Source: Odiellus spinosus (lineage: Eukaryota; Arthropoda; Arachnida; Opiliones; Phalangiidae). From it: a stretch of 64,000 nucleotides of DNA. The stretch covers positions 5,394,001-5,458,000 of the forward strand of contig CAWUCO010000268.1 of NCBI GenBank assembly GCA_963920705.1. Reading direction: 5' to 3'. Every line of letters starts with the position of its first letter. Within the stretch, counting starts at the first letter, position 1. Of this stretch, positions 23,368-36,500 are shown piece after piece. Below the pieces are notes generated by a model. It was not told the origin of the DNA and searched no databases. It saw only the letters and a list, made by a program, of their open reading frames with translations. The translations under genes and the position numbers were made by a program.

Positions 23368-26300
23368 AGACTGTCCATTAATTGCTCTTTCGAATGACTT
23401 TGGTTTTGTCTAAATTGCCAAGACGTGACAAATATAAAATTGGTTAAAATAAAGCAAAAACACTTAAAAATCCAAGATTATTGGATTCAAATGGACACAA
23501 AACTTTTGATTTTTAAGCGATTTAGACAAAATTAAGACCACTCGAAAGACCAAATATTGGTCTATCTGAAAATCAAGAGTTTTGGAAAATCCGTTGAAAA
23601 ACATGGAAAATATGGACAATTCAAAAAACATCTAATATCAAAAAGCGAATTTTTAAAATCTGAAATTTGACTATTTTGATATTCTATGATTTCTTGAATT
23701 GGCCATATTTTTCTTGTTTTTCAACGGATTTTTGAAAACTCTTATTATTTAGACTGTCCATTAATTGCTCTTTCGAATGACTTTGGTTTTGTCTAAATTG
23801 CCAAGACGTGACAAATATAAAATTGGTTAAAATAAAGCAAAAACACTTAAAAATCCAAGATTATTGGATTCAAATGGACACAAAACTTTTGATTTTTAAG
23901 CGATTTAGACAAAATTAAGACCACTCGAAAGACCAAATATTGGTCTATCTAAAAAACAAGAGTTTTGGAAAATCCGTTGAAAAACATGGAAAATATGGAC
24001 AATTCAAAAAACATCTAATATCAAAAAGCGAATTTTGAAAATCTGAAATTTGACTATTTTGATATTCTATGATTTCTTGAATTGGCCATATTTTTCTTGT
24101 TTTTCAACGGATTTTTGAAAACTCTTATTATTTAGACTGTCCATTAATTGCTCTTTCGAATGACTTTGGTTTTGTCTAAATTGCCAAGACGTGACAAATA
24201 TAAAATTGGTTAAAATAAAGCAAAAACACTTAAAAATCCAAGATTATTGGATTCAAATGGACACAAAACTTTTGATTTTTAAGCGATTTAGACAAAATTA
24301 AGACCACTCGAAAGACCAAATATTGGTCTATCTAAAAAACAAGAGTTTTGGAAAATCCGTTGAAAAACATGGAAAATATGGACAATTCAAAAAACATCTA
24401 ATATCAAAAAGCGAATTTTGAAAATCTGAAATTTGACTATTTTGATATTCTATGATTTCTTGAATTGGCCATATTTTTCTTGTTTTTCAACGGATTTTTG
24501 AAAACTCTTATTATTTAGACTGTCCATTAATTGCTCTTTCGAATGACTTTGGTTTTGTCTAAATTGCAAAATTGTGACAAATATAAAATTGGTTAAAATT
24601 AAGCAAAAACGCTTAAAAATCCAAGATTATAGGATTCAAATGGACACAAAACTTTTGATTTTTAAGCGATTTAGACAAAATTAAGACCACTCGAAAGAGC
24701 AAATATTGGTCTATCTAAAAAACAAGAGTTTTGGAAAATCCGTTGAAAAACATGGAAAATATGGACAATTCAAAAAACATCTAATATCAAAAAGCGAATT
24801 TTGAAAATCTGAAATTTGACTATTTTGATATTGTATGGTTTCTTGAATTGGCCATATTTTTCTTGTTTTTCAACGGATTTTTGAAAACTCTTATTATTTA
24901 GTCTGTCCATTAATTGCTCTTTCGAATGACTTTGGTTTTGTCTAAATTGCAAAATTGTGACCAATATAAAATTGGTTAAAATTAAGCAAAAACGCTTAAA
25001 AATCCAAGATTATTGGATTCAAATGGACACAAAACTTTTGATTTTTAAGCAATTTAGACAAAATTAAGACCACTCGAAAGAGCAAATATTGGTCTATCTA
25101 AAAAACATGAGTTTTGGAAAATCCGTTGAAAAACATGGAAAATATGGACAATTCAAAAAACATCTAATATCAAAAAGCGAATTTTTAAAATCTGAAATTT
25201 GACTATTTTGATATTCTATGATTTCTTGAATTGGCCATATTTTTCTTGTTTTTCAACGGATTTTTGAAAACTCTTATTATTTAGACTGTCCATTAATTGC
25301 TCTTTCGAATGACTTTGGTTTTGTCTAAATTGCCAAGACGTGACAAATATAAAATTGGTTAAAATAAAGCAAAAACACTTAAAAATCCAAGATTATTGGA
25401 TTCAAATGGACACAAAACTTTTGATTTTTAAGCGATTTAGACAAAATTAAGACCACTCGAAAGACCAAATATTGGTCTATCTAAAAAACAAGAGTTTTGG
25501 AAAATCCGTTGAAAAACATGGAAAATATGGACAATTCAAAAAACATCTAATATCAAAAAGCGAATTTTTAAAATCTGAAATTTGACTATTTTGATATTCT
25601 ATGATTTCTTGAATTGGCCATATTTTTCTTGTTTTTCAACGGATTTTTGAAAACTCTTATTATTTAGACTGTCCATTAATTGCTCTTTTGAATGACTTTG
25701 GTTTTGTCTAAATTGCAAAATTGTGACAAATATAAAATTGGTTAAAATTAAGCAAAAACGCTTAAAAATCCAAGATTATAGGATTCAAATGGACACAAAA
25801 CTTTTGATTTTTAAGCGATTTAGACAAAATTAAGACCACTCGAAAGACCAAATATTGGTCTATCTGAAAATCAAGAGTTTTGGAAAATCCGTTGAAAAAC
25901 ATGGAAAATATGGACAATTCAAAAAACATCTAATATCAAAAAGCGAATTTTTAAAATCTGAAATTTGACTATTTTGATATTCTATGATTTCTTGAATTGG
26001 CCATATTTTTCTTGTTTTTCAACGGATTTTTGAAAACTCTTATTATTTAGACTGTCCATTAATTGCTCTTTCGAATGACTTTGGTTTTGTCTAAATTGCA
26101 AAATTGTGACAAATATAAAATTGGTTAAAATTAAGCAAAAACGCTTAAAAATCCAAGATTATAGGATTCAAATGGACACAAAACTTTTGATTTTTAAGCG
26201 ATTTAGACAAAATTAAGACCACTCGAAAGAGCAAATATTGGTCTATCTAAAAAACAAGAGTTTTGGAAAATCCGTTGAAAAACATGGAAAATATGGACAA

Positions 26301-29300
26301 TTCAAAAAACATCTAATATCAAAAAGCGAATTTTTAAAATCTGAAATTTGACTATTTTGATATTCTATGATTTCTTGAATTGGCCATATTTTTCTTGTTT
26401 TTCAACGGATTTTTGAAAACTCTTATTATTTAGACTGTCCATTAATTGCTCTTTTGAATGACTTTGGTTTTGTCTAAATTGCAAAATTGTGACAAATATA
26501 AAATTGGTTAAAATTAAGCAAAAACGCTTAAAAATCCAAGATTATAGGATTCAAATGGACACAAAACTTTTGATTTTTAAGCGATTTAGACAAAATTAAG
26601 ACCACTCGAAAGACCAAATATTGGTCTATCTGAAAATCAAGAGTTTTGGAAAATCCGTTGAAAAACATGGAAAATATGGACAATTCAAAAAACATCTAAT
26701 ATCAAAAAGCGAATTTTTAAAATCTGAAATTTGACTATTTTGATATTCTATGATTTCTTGAATTGGCCATATTTTTCTTGTTTTTCAACGGATTTTTGAA
26801 AACTCTTATTATTTAGACTGTCCATTAATTGCTCTTTCGAATGACTTTGGTTTTGTCTAAATTGCCAAGACGTGACAAATATAAAATTGGTTTAAATAAA
26901 GCAAAAACACTTAAAAATCCAAGATTATTGGATTCAAATGGACACAAAACTTTTGATTTTTAAGCGATTTAGACAAAATTAAGACCACTCGAAAGACCAA
27001 ATATTGGTCTATCTGAAAATCAAGAGTTTTGGAAAATCCGTTGAAAAACATGGAAAATATGGACAATTCAAAAAACATCTAATATCAAAAAGCGAATTTT
27101 TAAAATCTGAAATTTGACTATTTTGATATTCTATGATTTCTTGAATTGGCCATATTTTTCTTGTTTTTCAACGGATTTTTGAAAACTCTTATTATTTAGA
27201 CTGTCCATTAATTGCTCTTTCGAATGACTTTGGTTTTGTCTAAATTGCCAAGACGTGACAAATATAAAATTGGTTAAAATAAAGCAAAAACACTTAAAAA
27301 TCCAAGATTATTGGATTCAAATGGACACAAAACTTTTGATTTTTAAGCGATTTAGACAAAATTAAGACCACTCGAAAGACCAAATATTGGTCTATCTGAA
27401 AATCAAGAGTTTTGGAAAATCCGTTGAAAAACATGGAAAATATGGACAATTCAAAAAACATCTAATATCAAAAAGCGAATTTTTAAAATCTGAAATTTGA
27501 CTATTTTGATATTCTATGATTTCTTGAATTGGCCATATTTTTCTTGTTTTTCAACGGATTTTTGAAAACTCTTATTATTTAGACTGTCCATTAATTGCTC
27601 TTTCGAATGACTTTGGTTTTGTCTAAATTGCAAAATTGTGACAAATATAAAATTGGTTAAAATTAAGCAAAAACGCTTAAAAATCCAAGATTATAGGATT
27701 CAAATGGACACAAAACTTTTGATTTTTAAGCGATTTAGACAAAATTAAGACCACTCGAAAGAGCAAATATTGGTCTATCTAAAAAACAAGAGTTTTGGAA
27801 AATCCGTTGAAAAACATGGAAAATATGGACAATTCAAAAAACATCTAATATCAAAAAGCGAATTTTTAAAATCTGAAATTTGACTATTTTGATATTCTAT
27901 GATTTCTTGAATTGGCCATATTTTTCTTGTTTTTCAACGGATTTTTGAAAACTCTTATTATTTAGACTGTCCATTAATTGCTCTTTTGAATGACTTTGGT
28001 TTTGTCTAAATTGCAAAATTGTGACAAATATAAAATTGGTTAAAATTAAGCAAAAACGCTTAAAAATCCAAGATTATAGGATTCAAATGGACACAAAACT
28101 TTTGATTTTTAAGCGATTTAGACAAAATTAAGAACACTCGAAAGACCAAATATTGGTCTATCTGAAAATCAAGAGTTTTGGAAAATCCGTTGAAAAACAT
28201 GGAAAATATGGACAATTCAAAAAACATCTAATATCAAAAAGCGAATTTTTAAAATCTGAAATTTGACTATTTTGATATTCTATGATTTCTTGAATTGGCC
28301 ATATTTTTCTTGTTTTTCAACGGATTTTTGAAAACTCTAATTATTTAGACTGTCCATTAATTGCTCTTTCGAATGACTTTGGTTTTGTCTAAATTGCAAA
28401 ATTGTGACAAATATAAAATTGGTTAAAATAAAGCAAAAACACTTAAAAATCCAAGATTATTGGATTAAAATGGACACAAAACTTTTGATTTTTAAGCGAT
28501 TTAGACAAAATTAAGACTACTCGAAAGAGCAAATATTGTTCTATCTAAAAAACAAGAGTTTTGGAAAATCCGTTGAAAAACATGGAAAATATAGCCAATT
28601 CAAAAAACATCTAATATCAAAAAGCGAATTTTGAAAATCTGAAATTTGACTATTTTGATATTCTATGATTTCTTGAATTGGCCATATTTTTCTTGTTTTT
28701 CAACGGATTTTTGAAAACTCTTATTATTTAGACTATCCATTAATTGCTCTTTCGAATGATTTTGGTTTTGTCTAAATTGCAAAATTGTGACAAATATAAA
28801 ATTGGTTAAAATAAAGCAAAAACACTTAAAAATCCAAGATTATTGGATTCAAATGGACACAAAACTTTTGATTTTTAAGCGATTTAGACAAAATTAAGAC
28901 CACTCGAAAGAGCAAATATTGGTCTATCTAAAAAACAAGAGTTTTGGAAAATCCGTTGAAAAACATGGAAAATATGGACAATTCAAAAAACATCTAATAT
29001 CAAAAAGCGAATTTTTAAAATCTGAAATTTGACTATTTTGATATTCTATGATTTCTTGAATTGGCCATATTTTTCTTGTTTTTCAACGGATTTTTGAAAA
29101 CTCTTATTATTTAGACTGTCCATTAATTGCTCTTTTGAATGACTTTGGTTTTGTCTAAATTGCAAAATTGTGACAAATATAAAATTGGTTAAAATTAAGC
29201 AAAAACGCTTAAAAATCCAAGATTATAGGATTCAAATGGACACAAAACTTTTGATTTTTAAGCGATTTAGACAAAATTAAGACCACTCGAAAGACCAAAT

Positions 29301-29431
29301 ATTGGTCTATCTGAAAATCAAGAGTTTTGGAAAATCCGTTGAAAAACATGGAAAATATGGACAATTCAAAAAACATCTAATATCAAAAAGCGAATTTTTA
29401 AAATCTGAAATTTGACTATTTGATATTCTAT

Positions 29432-29550
29432 GACCACTCGAAAGAGCAAATATTGGGCTATCTGAAAATCAAGAGTTTTCAAAAATCCTTTGAAAAACAA
29501 GAAAAATATGGCCAATTCAAGAAATCATACAATATCAAAATAGTCAAATT
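29432..29550 (-). repeat. 119-bp reverse-oriented patch, copy 1
   Basis: The F monomer breaks off at 'gatattctatga', is followed by 119 bp in the opposite orientation, and resumes at 'aaattgccaagacg'. The patch is the reverse complement of 40146-40264 and shares its private variants 'cctttg' and 'gggctatc'. Both edges have short overlaps (ga, aatt). The patch takes the place of palindrome arm 2, so this unit has lost its dyad. Confidence 0.9.
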
Positions 29551-30579
29551 GCCAAGACGTGACAAATATAAAATTGGTTAAAATAAAGCAAAAACACTTA
29601 AAAATCCAAGATTATTGGATTCAAATGGACACAAAACTTTTGATTTTTTAAGCGATTTAGACAAAATTAAGACCACTCGAAAGACCAAATATTGGTCTAT
29701 CTGAAAATCAAGAGTTTTGGAAAATCCGTTGAAAAACATGGAAAATATGGACAATTCAAAAAACATCTAATATCAAAAAGCGAATTTTTAAAATCTGAAA
29801 TTTGACTATTTTGATATTCTATGATTTCTTGAATTGGCCATATTTTTCTTGTTTTTCAACGGATTTTTGAAAACTCTTATTATTTAGACTATCCATTAAT
29901 TGCTCTTTCGAATGATTTTGGTTTTGTCTAAATTGCAAAATTGTGACAAATATAAAATTGGTTAAAATAAAGCAAAAACACTTAAAAATCCAAGATTATT
30001 GGATTCAAATGGACACAAAACTTTTGATTTTTAAGCGATTTAGACAAAATTAAGACCACTCGAAAGAGCAAATATTGGTCTATCTAAAAAACAAGAGTTT
30101 TGGAAAATCCGTTGAAAAACATGGAAAATATAGCCAATTCAAAAAACATCTAATATCAAAAAGCGAATTTTTAAAATCTGAAATTTGACTATTTTGATAT
30201 TCTATGATTTCTTGAATTGGTCATATTTTTCTTGTTTTTCAACGGATTTTTGAAAACTCTTATTATTTAGACTGTCCATTAATTGCTCTTTCGAATGACT
30301 TTGGTTTTGTCTAAATTGCCAAGACGTGACAAATATAAAATTGGTTAAAATAAAGCAAAAACACTTAAAAATCCAAGATTATTGGATTCAAATGGACACA
30401 AAACTTTTGATTTTTAAGCGATTTAGACAACATTAAGACCACTCGAAAGACCAAGTATTGGTCTATCTGAAAATCAAGAGTTTTGGAAAATCCGTTGAAA
30501 AACATGGAAAATATGGACAATTCAAAAAACATCTAATATCAAAAAGCGAATTTTTAAAATCTGAAATTTGACTATTTTG

Positions 30580-33500
30580 ATATTCTATGATTTCTTGAAT
30601 TGGCCATATTTTTCTTGTTTTTCAACGGATTTTTGAAAACTCTTATTATTTAGACTGTCCATTAATTGCTCTTTCGAATGACTTTGGTTTTGTCTAAATT
30701 GCCAAGACGTGACAAATATAAAATTGGTTAAAATAAAGCAAAAACACTTAAAAATCCAAGATTATTGGATTCAAATGGACACAAAACTTTTGATTTTTAA
30801 GCGATTTAGACAAAATTAAGACCACTCGAAAGACCAAATATTGGTCTATCTGAAAATCAAGAGTTTTGGAAAATCCGTTGAAAAACATGGAAAATATGGA
30901 CAATTCAAAAAACATCTAATATCAAAAAGCGAATTTTTAAAATCTGAAATTTGACTATTTTGATATTCTATGATTTCTTGAATTGGCCATATTTTTCTTG
31001 TTTTTCAACGGATTTTTGAAAACTCTTATTATTTAGACTGCCCATTAATTGCTCTTTCGAATGACTTTGGTTTTGTCTAAATTGCAAAATTGTGACAAAT
31101 ATAAAATTGGTTAAAATTAAGCAAAAACGCTTAAAAATCCAAGATTATAGGATTCAAATGGACACAAAACCTTTGATTTTTAAGCGATTTAGACAAAATT
31201 AAGACCACTCGAAAGAGCAAATATTGGTCTATCTAAAAAACAAGAGTTTTGGAAAATCCGTTGAAAAACATGGAAAATATGGACAATTCAAAAAACATCT
31301 AATATCAAAAAGCGAATTTTTAAAATCTGAAATTTGACTATTTTGATATTCTATGATTTCTTGAATTGGCCATATTTTTCTTGTTTTTCAACGGATTTTT
31401 GAAAACTCTTATTATTTAGACTGTCCATTAATTGCTCTTTTGAATGACTTTGGTTTTGTCTAAATTGCAAAATTGTGACAAATATAAAATTGGTTAAAAT
31501 TAAGCAAAAACGCTTAAAAATCCAAGATTATAGGATTCAAATGGACACAAAACTTTTGATTTTTAAGCGATTTAGATAAAATTAAGACCACTCGAAAGAC
31601 CAAATATTGGTCTATCTGAAAATCAAGAGTTTTGGAAAATCCGTTGAAAAACATGGAAAATATGGACAATTCAAAAAACATCTAATATCAAAAAGCGAAT
31701 TTTTAAAATCTGAAATTTGACTTTTTTGATATTCTATGATTTCTTGAATTGGCCATATTTTTCTTGTTTTTCAACGGATTTTTGAAAACTCTTATTATTT
31801 AGACTGTCCATTAATTGCTCTTTCGAATGACTTTGGTTTTGTCTAAATTGCCAAGACGTGACAAATATAAAATTGGTTAAAATAAAGCAAAAACACTTAA
31901 AAATCCAAGATTATTGGATTCAAATGGACACAAAACTTTTGATTTTTAAGCGATTTAGACAAAATTAAGACCACTCGAAAGACCAAATATTGGTCTATCT
32001 GAAAATCAAGAGTTTTGGAAAATCCGTTGAAAAACATGGAAAATATGGACAATTCAAAAAACATCTAATATCAAAAAGCGAATTTTTAAAATCTGAAATT
32101 TGACTATTTTGATATTCTATGATTTCTTGAATTGGCCATATTTTTCTTGTTTTTCAACGGATTTTTGAAAACTCTTATTATTTAGACTGCCCATTAATTG
32201 CTCTTTCGAATGACTTTGGTTTTGTCTAAATTGCAAAATTGTGACAAATATAAAATTGGTTAAAATTAAGCAAAAACGCTTAAAAATCCAAGATTATAGG
32301 ATTCAAATGGACACAAATCTTTTGATTTTTAAGCGATTTAGACAAATTTAAGACCACTCGAAAGAGCTAATATTGGTCTATCTAAAAAACAAGAGTTTTG
32401 GAAAATCCGTTGAAAAACATGGAAAATATGGACAATTCAAAAAACATCTAATATCAAAAAGCGAATTTTTAAAATCTGAAATTTGACTATTTTGATATTC
32501 TATGATTTCTTGAATTGGCCATATTTTTCTTGTTTTTCAACGGATTTTTGAAAACTCTTATTATTTAGACTGTCCATTAATTGCTCTTTTGAATGACTTT
32601 GGTTTTGTCTAAATTGCAAAATTGTGACAAATATAAAATTGGTTAAAATTAAGCAAAAACGCTTAAAAATCCAAGATTATAGGATTCAAATGGACACAAA
32701 ACTTTTGATTTTTAAGCGATTTAGATAAAATTAAGACCACTCGAAAGACCAAATATTGGTCTATCTGAAAATCAAGAGTTTTGGAAAATCCGTTGAAAAA
32801 CATGGAAAATATGGACAATTCAAAAAACATCTAATATCAAAAAGCGAATTTTTAAAATCTGAAATTTGACTTTTTTGATATTCTATGATTTCTTGAATTG
32901 GCCATATTTTTCTTGTTTTTCAACGGATTTTTGAAAACTCTTATTATTTAGACTGTCCATTAATTGCTCTTTCGAATGACTTTGGTTTTGTCTAAATTGC
33001 CAAGACGTGACAAATATAAAATTGGTTAAAATAAAGCAAAAACACTTAAAAATCCAAGATTATTGGATTCAAATGGACACAAAACTTTTGATTTTTAAGC
33101 GATTTAGACAAAATTAAGACCACTCGAAAGACCAAATATTGGTCTATCTGAAAATCAAGAGTTTTGGAAAATCCGTTGAAAAACATGGAAAATATGGACA
33201 ATTCAAAAAACATCTAATATCAAAAAGCGAATTTTTAAAATCTGAAATTTGACTATTTTGATATTCTATGATTTCTTGAATTGGCCATATTTTTCTTGTT
33301 TTTCAACGGATTTTTGAAAACTCTTATTATTTAGACTGTCCATTAATTGCTCTTTCGAATGACTTTGGTTTTGTCTAAATTGCCAAGACGTGACAAATAT
33401 AAAATTGGTTAAAATAAAGCAAAAACACTTAAAAATCCAAGATTATTGGATTCAAATGGACACAAAACTTTTGATTTTTAAGCGATTTAGACAAAATTAA

Positions 33501-36500
33501 GACCACTCGAAAGACCAAATATTGGTCTATCTAAAAAACAAGAGTTTTGGAAAATCCGTTGAAAAACATGGAAAATATGGACAATTCAAAAAACATCTAA
33601 TATCAAAAAGCGAATTTTTAAAATCTGAAATTTGACTATTTTGATATTCTATGATTTCTTGAATTGGCCATATTTTTCTTGTTTTTCAACGGATTTTTGA
33701 AAACTCTTATTATTTAGACTGTCCATTAATTGCTCTTTCGAATGACTTTGGTTTTGTCTAAATTGCAAAATTGTGACAAATATAAAATTGGTTAAAATTA
33801 AGCAAAAACGCTTAAAAATCCAAGATTATAGGATTCAAATGGACACAAAACTTTTGATTTTTAAGCGATTTAGACAAAATTAAGACCACTCGAAAGAGCA
33901 AATATTGGTCTATCTAAAAAACAAGAGTTTTGGAAAATCCGTTGAAAAACATGGAAAATATGGACAATTCAAAAAACATCTAATATCAAAAAGCGAATTT
34001 TGAAAATCTGAAATTTGACTATTTTGATATTGTATGGTTTCTTGAATTGGCCATATTTTTCTTGTTTTTCAACGGATTTTTGAAAACTCTTATTATTTAG
34101 ACTGTCCATTAATTGCTCTTTCGAATGACTTTGGTTTTGTCTAAATTGCAAAATTGTGACCAATATAAAATTGGTTAAAATTAAGCAAAAACGCTTAAAA
34201 ATCCAAGATTATTGGATTCAAATGGACACAAAACTTTTGATTTTTAAGCAATTTAGACAAAATTAAGACCACTCGAAAGAGCAAATATTGGTCTATCTAA
34301 AAAACATGAGTTTTGGAAAATCCGTTGAAAAACATTGAAAATATGGACAATTCAAAAAACATCTAATATCAAAAAGCGAATTTTTAAAATCTGAAATTTG
34401 ACTATTTTGATATTCTATGATTTCTTGAATTGGCCATATTTTTCTTGTTTTTCAACGGATTTTTGAAAACTCTTATTATTTAGACTGTCCATTAATTGCT
34501 CTTTCGAATGACTTTGGTTTTGTCTAAATTGCCAAGACGTGACAAATATAAAATTGGTTAAAATAAAGCAAAAACACTTAAAAATCCAAGATTATTGGAT
34601 TCAAATGGACACAAAACTTTTGATTTTTAAGCGATTTAGACAAAATTAAGACCACTCGAAAGACCAAATATTGGTCTATCTAAAAAACAAGAGTTTTGGA
34701 AAATCCGTTGAAAAACATGGAAAATATGGACAATTCAAAAAACATCTAATATCAAAAAGCGAATTTTGAAAATCTGAAATTTGACTATTTTGATATTCTA
34801 TGATTTCTTGAATTGGCCATATTTTTCTTGTTTTTCAACGGATTTTTGAAAACTCTTATTATTTAGACTGTCCATTAATTGCTCTTTCGAATGACTTTGG
34901 TTTTGTCTAAATTGCAAAATTGTGACAAATATAAAATTGGTTAAAATTAAGCAAAAACGCTTAAAAATCCAAGATTATAGGATTCAAATGGACACAAAAC
35001 TTTTGATTTTTAAGCGATTTAGACAAAATTAAGACCACTCGAAAGAGCAAATATTGGTCTATCTAAAAAACAAGAGTTTTGGAAAATCCGTTGAAAAACA
35101 TGGAAAATATGGACAATTCAAAAAACATCTAATATCAAAAAGCGAATTTTTAAAATCTGAAATTTGACTATTTTGATATTCTATGATTTCTTGAATTGGC
35201 CATATTTTTCTTGTTTTTCAACGGATTTTTGAAAACTCTTATTATTTAGACTGTCCATTAATTGCTCTTTTGAATGACTTTGGTTTTGTCTAAATTGCAA
35301 AATTGTGACAAATATAAAATTGGTTAAAATTAAGCAAAAACGCTTAAAAATCCAAGATTATAGGATTCAAATGGACACAAAACTTTTGATTTTTAAGCGA
35401 TTTAGACAAAATTAAGACCACTCGAAAGAGCAAATATTGGTCTATCTGAAAATCAAGAGTTTTGGAAAATCCGTTGAAAAACATGGAAAATATGGACAAT
35501 TCAAAAAACATCTAATATCAAAAAGCGAATTTTTAAAATCTGAAATTTGACTATTTTGATATTCTATGATTTCTTGAATTGGCCATATTTTTCTTGTTTT
35601 TCAACGGATTTTTGAAAACTCTTATTATTTAGACTGTCCATTAATTGCTCTTTTGAATGACTTTGGTTTTGTCTAAATTGCAAAATTGTGACAAATATAA
35701 AATTGGTTAAAATTAAGCAAAAACGCTTAAAAATCCAAGATTATAGGATTCAAATGGACACAAAACTTTTGATTTTTAAGCGATTTAGACAAAATTAAGA
35801 CCACTCGAAAGACCAAATATTGGTCTATCTGAAAATCAAGAGTTTTGGAAAATCCGTTGAAAAACATGGAAAATATGGACAATTCAAAAAACATCTAATA
35901 TCAAAAAGCGAATTTTTAAAATCTGAAATTTGACTATTTTGATATTCTATGATTTCTTGAATTGGCCATATTTTTCTTGTTTTTCAACGGATTTTTGAAA
36001 ACTCTTATTATTTAGACTGTCCATTAATTGCTCTTTCGAATGACTTTGGTTTTGTCTAAATTGCCAAGACGTGACAAATATAAAATTGGTTTAAATAAAG
36101 CAAAAACACTTAAAAATCCAAGATTATTGGATTCAAATGGACACAAAACTTTTGATTTTTAAGCAATTTAGACAAAATTAAGACCACTCGAAAGACCAAA
36201 TATTGGTCTATCTGAAAATCAAGAGTTTTGGAAAATCCGTTGAAAAACATGGAAAATATGGACAATTCAAAAAACATCTAATATCAAAAAGCGAATTTTT
36301 AAAATCTGAAATTTGACTATTTTGATATTCTATGATTTCTTGAATTGGCCATATTTTTCTTGTTTTTCAACGGATTTTTGAAAACTCTTATTATTTAGAC
36401 TGTCCATTAATTGCTCTTTCGAATGACTTTGGTTTTGTCTAAATTGCCAAGACGTGACAAATATAAAATTGGTTAAAATAAAGCAAAAACACTTAAAAAT

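Larger units (their letters stand above)
21000..30310 (+). repeat. Segmental duplication of satellite, copy 1 (9,582-bp offset)
   Basis: Rare variants recur 9,582 bp downstream: 'actgccc' (22604 and 32186), 'ctctaattattt' (28331 and 37913), the rearranged patch (29432 and 39014) and 'ttgaattggtcat' (near 30221, 9,581 after one single-base indel). Between them the offset drops to 9,199, for example 'agaacactcg' at 28131 and 37330. So copy 2 lost one monomer and later gained one. Boundaries are approximate. Confidence 0.85.
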
